From contig NC_080069.1 in the NCBI RefSeq assembly GCF_949987535.1, forward strand, positions 41,095,269 through 41,159,268: DNA of 64,000 nt, written 5' to 3'. Shown piece by piece: positions 11,975-24,000 of this stretch. A program made the position numbers and the translations under genes. Origin of the DNA: Balaenoptera acutorostrata (Eukaryota; Chordata; Mammalia; Artiodactyla; Balaenopteridae). Below the pieces are notes generated by a model that was given only the letters and a program-made list of their open reading frames with translations, was not told the DNA's origin and did not search any database. Numbering within the stretch: the stretch's first letter is position 1; every line of letters starts with the position of its first letter.

Positions 11975-12180
11975 AACACTGAGGGCAAAAGATAGCTCAG
12001 AGTTTAAATCTACACCTTACTAATGTGTGACGTTGAGCAACTTTCTTAACCTTGGGCAAGGCTAGGTGTTCTCATTTGTAAATGGCGATAATTACATCTT
12101 CCTTAAGACTGTGTTGAAAGAACCAGATGAGATGATATCTATAAGCTCCTAGATGGATGCCTTAGCACATGCATTTGTCT
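11975..12180 (+). repeat. MIR SINE
   Basis: Forward MIR: gagtttaaatctacacctta, tgtgtgacgttgagcaactt, tcttaaccttggg, gttctcatttgtaaatggcg. It lies directly after a reverse MIR, giving a head-to-head pair. Confidence 0.8.
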
Positions 12181-15039
12181 GAACCAGAAGAAAAGGCCTC
12201 TATTTAACCACTGTCTTAGCCTAGGAAAGTGATAATTTCATATGGCTCAAACTGATGATGTCTCAGCAAAGGGTAGTATTGCTATTATTGTTCCAGAACG
12301 ATAGCAGGTAGCCAAGAAGGGATTTTAATCTGAATGTGACTGATGGTAAAGGCCAGTCCTTTTTTGCTAACTTAGTGACCTTTACAGAAATACAATGATA
12401 TTTCTTATGGAGGATTCTCTTGATATACGGAAACTGACATCAGGGAGCTGGTAAATGACAAGAACAACATGAGTATTTTTTTTATTTTACTAACAGCATT
12501 TTATGAACGGACAAAGTCCATTTCATAATCAGCTTGGTATATCCAAAACTTGTTTGAAGTATATTAACCAAATGTCAGTTGAATAAAAATGTGAACTATC
12601 TCTCTCCTTTAATGTATGAAGGGTTATGATCTACTGAAAATTGGGATCTGCCTCATTAAACAGTTATAATTAACTCTGCTCATAATATTCCACAGTGGAA
12701 TTGCTGCTGTGGTTGATTAAAACTAGGAGGATAATTCAGCAGCATTCGATGAAAGAACAATCAGGTTTTCTCTTGCATATTCCATGATGGGAACTGGGAT
12801 TAAAAATAACTTTCTCTTCCCAGGATGCGGAATCTTAGGGTAAAGATACTTCCCCTCAAATGCCTGTCTGCTCATTGACAGGCTTAAAAGAAATAACTTC
12901 CCATCTGAAACTAAACCATTTCTTGTTGTTTTACCATGTTCCCAGTGGCTACATACGTTGAAAGAGTCCAGGCATTTTTCAAGCTCGAGTTGCTTTTTTA
13001 GACAACATCTTTCAAACCCAGAGATAACTATAAAAAACCTTTTTCCCTAAAATATGAGATTCTAATCTCTGGGGTGTTGCCTCATAAGACTGTAAAATCC
13101 AATCAGAAAGAGGAATTTCTCCACTTACTTTTTTTCTAAATAAATGACAAAACATCATTCTTTGGGTAATGAATAGAGAGGAAATACCACAGTCAAGAAA
13201 ACATTTGAAAATATTTGCATAGTATTTTGACTGGAAACCACATGTGTTCGCCAGAACTTTTCAGGGTGTCTACCCCTGAGGTGTCCACAGTCAGAAAAAC
13301 TCTCTGGAGAGAAACTTTTAAAAATAACTGTTATCACTGTTGGTTCTGCCCACCTTTGAGTCTGCATGGAACCAAGGATTGCTTTGGAATGTTGCAGAGA
13401 GAATGGTCAGTTATTTGGCTCTTTTTGTTTGTTTGGTTTCTGGCTGATGGAGACATAAGCAACTATAAGTAAATATTAGGGCAAAAGCAGTTAACTCTAA
13501 GTATTAATCTAGATATTCTGGTCAGAGTCCTCAAATAATGAGATGACCAAAGGGAACACATCTCCTGGAGGGAGAGGGGTCATAGGCCAGGCCCCCTTTC
13601 ATCTCCCGGTCACCATTTTGATGTTGGGTTGTGCAACCATCAACGTCCCCTTCGTAAGTACCAAGAGAGCATCACACTTGCTCCATTCAGCAGAAGAGGT
13701 AAGGTGCTCACATTTCTCTAACAGTAGTCAGTCACAGAGCCTTTGTTCTAAAAAGCTCAACTAAGCCAATAAATACTAAAGTAAATAAACATAATATATG
13801 ACTCTACTAGGCAAATCCCTAGGGGGCAATGTTACATTTGAAAGGAAAGAACCAATGAACATATGACACAGAAATAACTGAAGAGGAGACACCTCGATGA
13901 ATAAAACCACATTACAGCCAGAGTTCATTTTAGTAATAGTAATTGCCTCATCAGTGCAGATCGGCAATCATAAGAGGGGTTTCTCTCTCAATTCCCTAGT
14001 TTCTATCTTGAACTAAATTAGTCTTTCAACCCCCTGAAACTGTACTGTAGATTCCCCTTCATATGTCCACCACACATACCCACACTGCCTCCAACACCCC
14101 CATGGGCTCCACACTCAAAACCCCATCTCCCTGCACCATATCCACCCCAAACTTTCAGGATGGATGCATGGGATGGTTTTCAAAACTCTAAAAAAGACTA
14201 GCTGACATAGCAAATACCAACCTTGAGTGACCTTGAGAATATTGATCAAGCCCTGTTTCTCTGTTACAAGGTAGGGAAATGAAACAGTCTTCTAAATCAT
14301 TAATGGATTCCTTTTCTGTTCTTCTATTCAACTCCCTTGTCCCTCACCCAAGCCAGGAATCTTCATCCTTACATCTTGGTGAGAAACAGTAAAATTTCTC
14401 TTGTCAACATGTTCGAGAAGAAAGTTCAATTTTCTTTCACCACTACTTAAAATAGCCAAGGAAAAATTGATCCACAATCAACTGCCTTAGAAGGATGTAT
14501 TATTTTTTGCTCCTTTTGTGGGACCAATGGTTAAGCCTCCCTTAGAAATTTATTAAGAAGGTAACAGCAAAGAAGAGAATAATTTTTAAGCAAAAGTTTG
14601 CTTGACTTCATTTTCCTAGCTAAGAGTTTTCTCTGATAGAATATTGAGATCGGCATATAGACCATTTAGATTACAGACTGAGAGTATGTGTATGCACTGG
14701 GGAGAAACCCATATTTAAAATGCAATGCAACTGTATTACCTGGAAGAAATAGAATGTCACATCCACTACATCCATTGCCACCCTACTACACAAGCTATTT
14801 ATTATGTATCCCTAATATACAAGCTATTTTGTTAACCAACCACCTATCAAGACCCTGGGAAGAGAGTAGCAAGAGCTGTTATGGGTAGGAAGATAGAAAA
14901 GGGGTAAGAAAATTTAGGGTTAAGATGAGCTTGACTGATAATCTCTGTGGCCAGAGGGCAAGAAAGGGCACAAGGCAGGGGGTGAAGAGAGAAGACAGAG
15001 GCTTTGTGGGTGTGTGTGGAGTGGAGTGTCTGCAGGTTC
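12181..15039. other. Intronic sequence with no recognised feature
   Basis: Largely unique-looking, AT-rich intron. No exon or named repeat was recognised. Confidence 0.45.
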
Positions 15040-15170
15040 AAGAAAGCCCTCCTGGATTTAAGACTGCCACTAAATCCAGGCTGACCTTGGCAAGTCCAAG
15101 GGTCACTGAGGGCCTCAGTTTCCCCAAGAAAGCTGAACTAGCGGCCTCGGACCCCCATTTCCAGGTCAAA
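15040..15170 (+). repeat. Possible MIR fragment
   Basis: gctgaccttggcaagtccaa and gagggcctcagtttccccaa resemble the centre of MIR; the rest is too diverged to be sure. Confidence 0.4.
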
Positions 15171-15999
15171 CACCCAGAGGTTCTATGATGCAAACTTGTC
15201 TTTCTTTGCCATCCCTAGACCAAACCCTGAGTGTCAGCTCTGGGCTATCAAGATCTGGCATGGATACAATTAATTCAGTTCACCTCATCGGGACCTCTGG
15301 CTGTTCCCCAATAGCTCAGCAATTTCACAATCTGCTCGTTTGAAGCTCATTCACCTAGTGGTCACTTCTTCAGGCCACACCTGAGGACAGAAAGCAGCTT
15401 CTCTCGGGCAGGTCCCCTAGAGCCTCCTTGCTTCTTCTCTCCCCTTCACGTCACAAAGGAGAGGCAGACACCTCAGCTCTGGCCACGTCAGAACCGAAAC
15501 GTTCTTCAACTCGCTTGGAGCTGGGCCTCTGGGCCCTGCCGCTCCTGGCCATCCCCTCACAGCCACCACAAAGGCCTTGGCAATAATTTCTCAATGGCCT
15601 TTCCTCCAGCCTCTTCCAGTTGACCAAGCTGAGGCCTTCGGTGTTGGTGAGCACAGCCTACTTCTAAATGTCTCTACTCCCTTGATTCCCCTAACACCAT
15701 TTTCAGGCCTCTCTAGCCTCCATCTGGCCATTTCTTCCCCTCTCCCTTCACAGTTTTGTGGTCCCCAAGGCTCCTTGTTCCTCATTCTCTGGCAGCTCTC
15801 CTACAGCTATGCTTTCCCAATCCAGGTCTCCAGTCTGTGTTCTCTGGTCTATTTCTCCCTGCTGAGAAACAGACACCTGTTCTGGAAGGATCTGAGCCCT
15901 ACCCTCAACTCATGGTAGCTCCCAAGGCTGATGAAGCCCCTCTCCTACCTAAGTCATATCCAGGCTCCCTATAGGTACAAGTCCATCCCAGGCCACCCA
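15171..15999. other. Pyrimidine-rich intronic sequence, no recognised gene
   Basis: CT-rich on the plus strand from about 15400 to 15990, with several overlapping open frames and no known protein. It may be an extension of the old L2-like repeat that follows. Confidence 0.4.
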
Positions 16000-16320
16000 A
16001 GCACCCTCTCCTGCTCTGTCAGCTGCCCTTGGTCAGTCTACCTGGATAGTACTTGACACTTTTCTGTCCTCATGCATCTGTCTCAGGCACACATGACACC
16101 ATTCCCCCAGAGCACCCCACCCTGTCCTCATCCCTCAAGTTCAAACCTCTGCACAGATTTCCCTTTGCTAATTCCCTGCCTGGGGGACTCTTACCTTCAA
16201 CAGCCAAGCTCAAGTGCCCTCTTCTACATAAAACCAGCCCTGGGTCTCTGAGGCTGGGGCAGAAGAGCCCCCATCCAAGCCCCCAGAACAGACACGGATG
16301 ACAGAGTGTATCACATTGCT
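16000..16320 (+). repeat. Probable L2 fragment
   Basis: Pyrimidine-rich sequence with blocks like the L2 3' region: ccctttgctaattccctgcc, ctcaagtgccctcttctaca, followed by a decayed tail. Diverged, so moderate confidence. Confidence 0.45.
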
Positions 16321-16679
16321 CTCTCTGGCTGGCTCTTCAGCAAATACTTCTCCAGGGTGAACTTCTCCTCTCTATAGCCCAGCATACAGAACGGACAGAC
16401 ACTCAACCAAATGTCTGAAAAATGGCAGATGGACTCAATAAATCTGATCAGTATCAGCCAAATGTACATTCTTGTTCATTTTTATTTTCCTCCCATTTTC
16501 CCATTTTTTTTAAATTTCACTTTCATTTTCTTATCAAGTATACTACTCCTGGTCTCTATAAAATATTTTAATTCCTAAAGGTAATATTATATTAGGAAAT
16601 TATATATATTATAATAAAATATTACAATTGTGGTTCTAATAATTAAAATTAATAATAATGATAAACTTACTGAATGTTT

Positions 16680-16950
16680 TTACACTTACTATGTACAGTA
16701 ATATAGCTAATAAGTGACATTAACCATATGCCAAACTTTCTTCAAAGTGCTTCACATGTATCAATTCATTCAATCTTCATAACAGCCCTATATGTAGTAT
16801 TATCATTATTGCCTTTTAGAGGTGAGAAAATTGAGGCACAGAAAGGTTGAGTAACATGGCCAAACTCACAAAGTTAGTCAGTGCTGGAGCTCAACTTCAA
16901 ACCCAAGAAACTGTCTCATGAGCTAGACCAACCACCTCTCTGCACACTAT
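16680..16950 (-). repeat. MIR SINE
   Basis: Reverse MIR with many intact blocks: aaagtgcttcacatgtatca, attcattcaatcttcataac, agccctatatgtagtattat, gaggtgagaaaattgaggca, cagaaaggttgagtaacatg. Confidence 0.9.
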
Positions 16951-16974
16951 CCCACCCACCATAAAAGGCTTTTA

Positions 16975-17150
16975 TAGAAATTCTCCTATTCAGTCCTGAC
17001 AGCAACTCTGTAAAGTAGGGTAATAATCATCACCATGTTTTGCAATGAAGAAAACAGAGGTTTTTGAGAGCTTAAGAAATTCCCCAGAGGTCACACGGCT
17101 AAGAAGGGGTGGACATTGGAATTGAAAGCCCAGTGTTTTGCCTAACTTTT
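16975..17150 (-). repeat. MIR SINE
   Basis: Reverse MIR following the previous one in the same direction: acagcaactctgtaaagtag, gcaatgaagaaaacagaggt, ccccagaggtcacacggcta, agaaggggtggacattggaa. Confidence 0.85.
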
Positions 17151-17999
17151 CACATTTGAAAAGATGAGGTGAGGAAAGAACATACAGAGTTCATTAAGTC
17201 CCGTCCATACAGTCATTACTGTTTAGGCAGCCACATTTCACCATGCCCCACACCCCAAATACCTGAGAGATCTGTTCACATCACCCTAATTTCACAGATG
17301 GGTAAGGAGCCAGTGCCTAGCTCAGTCTAGGAACCATGTCCCTGGGGTCCTGAGACTCCTGAGTTGGCCCCTTTCAGTTGTCTCTGTCATTATACATGAG
17401 ATCATTTTGCACCTGGTCATTTTGAATATGCATTGTTTTCGGTAGCATCATTTCAAGCTTCCGGAAATCTGACTAGTGTGGAAATAGAATTGCTTCTCCC
17501 TTGGTTCAGGAACAATGACGTTTCAAAAAAAGGGATTAAAATTGAGAGTGGATTTTAAACATGTTTTTCAAGAAGCCCATGATTCCCTGTTAGAGAATCC
17601 CTACCCCCACCCCCAGCAAATCCACAGCTCCTTAGAGCAGACAAGGCATTTGCAATCATAGATGTGTGATGATCTCTGGGACCTGGAAACCTGTAATTCA
17701 AACATATGCAACATAACATCTTTCTTAAAAATAACCTTCTCTCCCATTGTCCCTTTTTTTAGTTTTAAGGTAGCACCTTTCTTTTCATAAAGTTTACATT
17801 TTTCTGGTTAGATATTATTTGGCTAAAATGATTAAAAGGTTAGCCTATAAAGATAAAGAAAACAACACATCCTATTTTGGAGAAAAACAGAAAAAGGAAC
17901 CAGAATTAGAGACAGATGGATCAAAAAACCAAAAGGTGGGAAAAAACAGAAAAGAATAACTAAAAGAATTAATACTAATACTGAACATTACGGACAATT
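17151..17999. other. Intronic sequence with no recognised feature
   Basis: No exon or named repeat recognised. Confidence 0.45.
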
Positions 18000-18210
18000 T
18001 GTAACTGATATCTGCCCAGATCTGGATCCCAGTATCACCACTCATCAGGCAAGTTACTTCGTCTCCTGTATCTCAGTTTCCTTACCTGTATCTTCCGCAT
18101 CTAATTCATGAGGTTGTTGACGGTATCAAATGAGATAACACATGTAAAGTATGGAGTCGTGTCTGGAACAAAGCAAATGCTCAAAAATTGATAACTATTT
18201 GTGATGGTGA
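18000..18210 (+). repeat. MIR SINE
   Basis: Forward MIR: catcaggcaagttacttcgt, ctcagtttccttacctgtat, gaggttgttgacggtatcaa, atgagataacacatgtaaag, caaatgctcaaaaattg. Confidence 0.85.
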
Positions 18211-19944
18211 TTATTTTAAGGAAGACATAAATTTCACCATCTTGATCATTCCCAGGGCACTATGGGAATGTGAGACCCTTAGAGGACTGGGGTTGGCAGT
18301 AAACAATGTAAAGACTAAGGGTTCACACTGAGACTCAACACGCTCTGGTTTCCCTCATTTTGTACAGAAGCATGCATGACTTTTGGAATTCTCAGGTCAT
18401 GTTTCTAAGAGATTTCTCAGTTCCTTTCAGACCAAAGTCACACTAAATTCTGGTGCACACTGCCAGGTGAGTGACTCCAATGGCATGGTGCTTGTGGTGT
18501 AAGTCACCGACTTGGCTGGGAATGAAAGTAACTTCAGTTCATCCTTTGTCTGCAATGATGAGCTTTCCCTGACTCTCCAAATTGATGTTCTAAGAACAGT
18601 TAGTCCAACAATGGATGCCTTCCAAGGACATTTTTCTCATGTAATTTAAGTTACCAAAGAACTAAGAAAAATCTCATAGGAAAAAATAAGGCACAGTACA
18701 CAATTAAAAAGCATATGCCATTAACACTGTGTAATTAGGGATTTCTCAAACTCAAAGGTTCTTTAGGCCAGTATTTTGGAGGCCCAGTTAGAAGCCAATT
18801 TTTCTATGAAAGCATTTTGCTAGCATGAGCAAGAAGTAATCTTTCTCTCTGAAGGTCCAAGGCAATACCTCTGTCCCTCTTCTTAAAAATTAGTTAGCTT
18901 GGCTTTGAGTCATATAGAAGCCACTTGACTGCAAGGGCTACTGCTTATTTAGCCCATCATCACACTCCGTTCTCCATGTATACACATAGCAGGCCCTTCA
19001 CAAACATTCAATGAGTCAGTAAATACACTCGTTAGATTCAGAACAGTTCCTGTTTTTTAACCAGTGTGGATGGTAAAGACAGCTGGACTAGGGCAGCCAA
19101 CCAATTCCAGGAAATGACTGGTTTTGACCTGTGGAGCATGGTTTTGGTTGGGGTTTACCATTCCTGTTGTTTAAATGGGGGAAAAGAAGTGGGGATATTC
19201 CTTTCTAAAACTTCTGTGATGCTATTTGCATTTTTAAATCGCTGCTAACACCATCTGTTTATAGATCTCAGGCGAAATACAATGAGAGGATAAAGAAGGG
19301 GCCTTCTCTCATGAAATGCATGAACTCGCATTAAATAGGATTTATGACTCTCTGGTTCCTCTCTCCATTTATCCAACCTCCTAGAGAAAATGGATTCTTA
19401 CTGGGTTCACCTAAAACATTTTATAAGTGTTCAGTTCCCAAGGTAACTAAAATGTGAGAAGGAAAAAATAATAAGATATGAATAAAACCCCCAAAGGTTT
19501 ATTTTTCCCAACTGATCTGAATTAAAATGGTAATAACTCAGATGAGTGGTGTTCTAGTATTTTGATTCATACTGGACATTGGACACTTGTTGACGAACAA
19601 TTAGTTGACGAACATTAATTATCAAACACTCTCTGCCCCCACCCCTCAGGAGATGTCACTCAGAGGAACAGAGTCCTGGCCTGGGACCTTGCACATGGCA
19701 ACCACTAAAGGAGGATTGGTTCAGTGTGTGACACTGTTTGGAAACAAACAGTGTTGAATCAGCACCCAGAAAATACATATCTGGATGAAGGCCCTCTCCT
19801 TCTCTCTTCCTGCGCATGCCCCAACACACACACTCACACACCTTCAAGAGCAGCTATCAAACTCTGCACATTTGTTTGTATCAAACAGATACAAACTTGT
19901 GTCATCTCACAACACACTCTGAAGAAGAAGCACCACCCTGATTG
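18211..19944. other. Intronic sequence with no recognised feature
   Basis: No exon or named repeat recognised. Confidence 0.45.
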
Positions 19945-20090
19945 TCGGGAAGAGGAAGAAGCCAGCTAAGAGAGATGAGAAGACCACCCAAAGCCACACA
20001 GCTAGTAACGGCCGCACAGGAATGTGAACCCAGATCTGCCATACTCTGCCCATGCCTTTCCATCAGGCCACGCTGCTTCCTTCAACCATG
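19945..20090 (-). repeat. MIR fragment
   Basis: Reverse MIR, second half: ccaaagccacacagctagta, then caggaatgtgaacccagatc, tgcc..tgcccatgcctttc. Confidence 0.7.
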
Positions 20091-20199
20091 CTGCCTTGCC
20101 ACAGCATTTTTGGAACTCATTTTAAAAATCTTACCCTGAAAACCCGCTAATATTAGTTTGAATCACTTGAACTCGGTAAACCCTGCTTGACAGCCCCAC

Positions 20200-20790
20200 C
20201 TCCAGTCCCGATCCCCAGCCCTCCCACCCACTCTTCTCACTGCCCCCAAGATCTTCCTACCACATGTACATCATTAAGATGCTTCCCTCACGCAAAATCC
20301 TCTGGGACAAATCCTATCCATGGGGTTCAAAGGCCTCCAAGGTAGTCTCCCCAACTTTCCTCCAGTCTCTCCGCCCAATTCTCTACACCCACTCTGCTCA
20401 GCCAAACCAAAGTCCTTGCAAATGTATGAATGCCACAAGCTTTCTGATACATTCATGTCTTAAGACAGGAAACTCCTACCCAGCATCCTCCCATACTCCT
20501 TCTCTCTGCCCCTCTCCCAACGCTCATACTGCCAGCTCCAAAGGCCCCTCCAGTGTTCATCTTTAGGACTAATTTCTAGGCCAGTTTAGATATTCCTCTT
20601 CAGGGCTCCCACAGCAACCTGCACTTACCTTCTCTCAAAGCACCTTTCAAATTATTGATACATTTAAAGTATCCACTGACTCTCTACTTTCCCAGTAAAG
20701 TGTATGCTCCTTGGAGATGGGACCATCTGACCCAATGCTTAATACAGACACATGTTTGTAAATGAACAAAGGTAAGTAAGAAGAGATGAC
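20200..20790 (+). repeat. L2 LINE fragment
   Basis: L2 3' region: aatcctatccatggggttca, caacctgcacttaccttctc, aaagtgtatgctccttggag, acccaatgcttaatacagac, gtaaatgaacaaagg, following the L2 order to near its 3' end. Confidence 0.65.
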
Positions 20791-23785
20791 AGTAAACACT
20801 CAAACTTTGGGGGTGAATCTGACTCACAGAAATAGCTGAGAATTATTCAGAGCCAAATTGTGTAAATAACGGAATTGATCAAGTTGGGTAACACTGTTTA
20901 GGGTCCAAAACCATTTCAACAAAATACATTAAGGTAAAGACTATTATTGTCAAGAAAAGAAAGTCAATCCCTGTTCAGACAAAATGTCCCTTCACAGGCT
21001 GCTCAACATTTCCTAAATATATACCTGTGAGTGGAAATGTCATCAGGAGTGCTTATTACATTATACTGTGTTGGTCTCTGATATTGGGGTGTAGAGGGCA
21101 GTGAGAGGGTGTCCATAGGATGACAAAAGCCATGAATTTCTTGTCTGAGAAATTCTTGCAGGTCCCCCAGAAGAAGCTTCAGCAAGCCTCTCTTGGACTC
21201 TCATATACGATCTGCCTTTTCACACTAGGGAAGTCAAATCCCATATTCCCACCCACTGCAGGATACAAGCCAGTGGATAACATAAGATGAAGCATCAAAG
21301 CTTGATCAAAAGCACTGGTTTAAGAAACATAATTTCTACAGAAGTCAATTCTCACCAAGCCATTAACATATCTGTAAGTACTTGCAAGTTAACAAACACC
21401 GTCAGGCTAGGCTGTTAGACTCCAGAGTGCAGTCCCTTACAAATGCTGAGGCAAAGAGACATCACTGCCTCAGAAAATGTGGCACTTGGTGATATGAAAA
21501 GTACAATAGTATTTACCATACGTATCCACGGCTTAATGGACATGAGCCATATCTGAAAAGGGAAAGGGTGATTCAGCTTATTAAGTATGCAGAACAACAT
21601 CTTTCAACACAAGATGGTCCCTGATGATTTTTTTTTCATATCCAAAGGTTCCATCCAATCCAAATGGGAAAAATGGAGAAGCGGAACAAGCTACAGCTTT
21701 TCTGCTGGAGCTACGGTCACGTTAAAACTAGGTATTATTGGGCAGAGTGGCACTCAGCAGAATAAGTAAACAACCTCTTCTTTCTTCACAATTCTGTCCC
21801 CTAAAGAGGGGCCACAACCTCATACTTAACTCTTGCTTTCTCTTTTCCCTACTTTCTTATAAATGATTTTACAAAGTCTTCTGAGAGCTAAATTTCAAGT
21901 GTGTTCAGATTAGAAATTTCCAAAATAAAGCTTTCTATAAAAACTTGAGTCTTGGCAGGCCTGCATCCCTGGCTTGGTAAGCATTCCCTGTTGAACTGAA
22001 AATGAATTGTCTAGCAGTTAATGAAACAAATGACATAAAGTTGCCATTTGGTGAAACTTCAGGGTCAAACCCTGCTCCTCCCTCCCACTGGCTTTTTTTC
22101 CTAGCAGGTTATCTTACACTCCTTTAAGCAATTCTCTCTTATACAACTATTTAGTTTTAAAACACCCTCCAAGTTATTACCTAAAAGTCCTCCATTAAAA
22201 CATCATTACACATGACCCTGCTATAAATGACTTTACCAGCTAAGAGATCCCCAAGTTAAAGTAAATGGCATTAAAGGAATTATCATAATAAGGGATTAGT
22301 TTAGCTCCTTGTTGAATCTTTTGATTTCAGTCAATACAAAAAAGACCCCTACAACTTGATGTTATCTTCTATTTACTGCACTTAAATGGGGCATACGCTT
22401 AAAAAAATAAATAACTCTAAGCTATGTCAATTATATCCCTAGACTGTCCCATGACTATACTTGATATATTTGTACCAGTCCTACATGGGCCCCCCAAATA
22501 TAGCCAAGTGCAAATATTTGGTAATGTTGCCACCAGAGGGCATTCATCTCATTGAAAATAAATATGTTTAAACTGTTGGGCTAAATTCAGGGTACAAGAG
22601 AAAGAGTGCTAGTTGTACTGAAATGACTAAAGCACATAATTTGTATATGAATCTGGATATTGACACTTTCAACAGGAAGCATAAAGGCTAATTCTTTTAG
22701 TGGGTTGTTCTTCAATCAGATGCTCTGTATATACGGAAAGATGTTGTATGGGAAAGTTATTCTTATGTTCTAAGAGGTAAGATATGCTGGAGAATGTTAT
22801 GAACTCAACAAACAAGTGTCAAGTGTCAACAAAACATATATGTCAAGAGCACCCAGCTCTTAATTTTAGGGGATATCATTAATTTTAGATTAATCTGAGG
22901 AGCTATAACTGGTACTCTCTTAAAATTCTTCCACATCCTAAAAGTATTAAAAGACTCCACAAAAGCAAGGATTATCCTTTTTTTAAAAAAATGCCTGCTT
23001 CTCAAACATTATATCATCTTTCTTCTGACCGGACTACAGAGTTACTTTGCACATGTAGGTCTGGACACTGGAAGACAGAAGAAACAGGGCTGGCCCTGAA
23101 AAGAGGAAGAAAATAAAACAATGGCATATACAAAGATCACGCATCTACCATTTTATACTGTGAATCCAATAGTCTTTTATAAAAAATAAAATCAGCGTAA
23201 AGCTATAACAAACTGTCCAAACGGACTCAAATACTGAATTCCTAAGAGAATCCGTATCAACGTCATTCCTTTTTTTTTATTTACCTCCCAAGAACATAGC
23301 ACACAATGTCAGCCATAATCCTGAAATTACTATAACCCATCCAAGGCAGAAAACTTCTCATTTTTTTCTTTACAAAACAGATAGAAAAAAAAAAAAAACC
23401 CCAAGTATAATAGTTTATATTTCTACCTATAATCATCTGATATGGTAACTCTTAACTATAAATCAATTGATCAATAAAGCCTATTAATCTAGCACCAGTC
23501 CTGATCCTGATGGTAGCTATGAACAAATCTCATTCTCTTTCTAAGCTGTCTCCAATTTTGTATATAAAGCAAAAGCATCCACAGTGGGGATCACAGACAC
23601 TTAAGGTAAAGTTGCAACAGAGAGTTGGGCCTTGGTATTCCTTTCAACTAGAACTGCCTTCTGCCCCCATCTCACTGCTTATGCACCTGCCTAAAAGAAG
23701 TCAAAGCAGCAACCTGTTACAAGATTTGTAGAGTGCTGAATGGTGGGCTGTTATTTTATTAGCTATTCTGTTTGCTCTTGTAAGG
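20791..23785. other. Intronic sequence, mostly without recognised features
   Basis: No exon or named repeat recognised apart from a CTCF-like site listed separately at 22529-22543. Confidence 0.45.
22529..22543 (+). promoter_or_regulatory. Candidate CTCF binding site
   Basis: gccaccagagggcat fits the CTCF core (CCA-C/T-AG-GGGC type) very well. It is in apparently unique intronic sequence. CTCF sites commonly anchor chromatin loops; whether this one is bound is unknown. Confidence 0.4.
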
Positions 23786-24000
23786 CAGGGGTCAGCAAAC
23801 TTTTTCTGTAAAGGACCAGATAGCAAATACTTTAGGCTTTTTGGGCTACACAGTCTTAGTCACAACTACTCGACCCTGACTCTGTAGCATGAAAGCAGCC
23901 ATTGACAATTTCTACAGGAATGGGTGGGGCTGTGTGCCAATGAAACTTTATTTACAAAAACAAACAATGGGCCAGAATTGACCTGTGGGCCTTAGTTCAA
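23786..24000 (+). mobile_element. Non-autonomous hAT-Charlie element (MER3/MER5 group), copy 3
   Basis: The best preserved copy in the window: caggggtcagcaaacttttt, ctgtaaaggaccagatagca, gtagcatgaaagcagccatt, ccaatgaaactttatttaca, ttgacctgtgggccttagtt. Confidence 0.88.
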
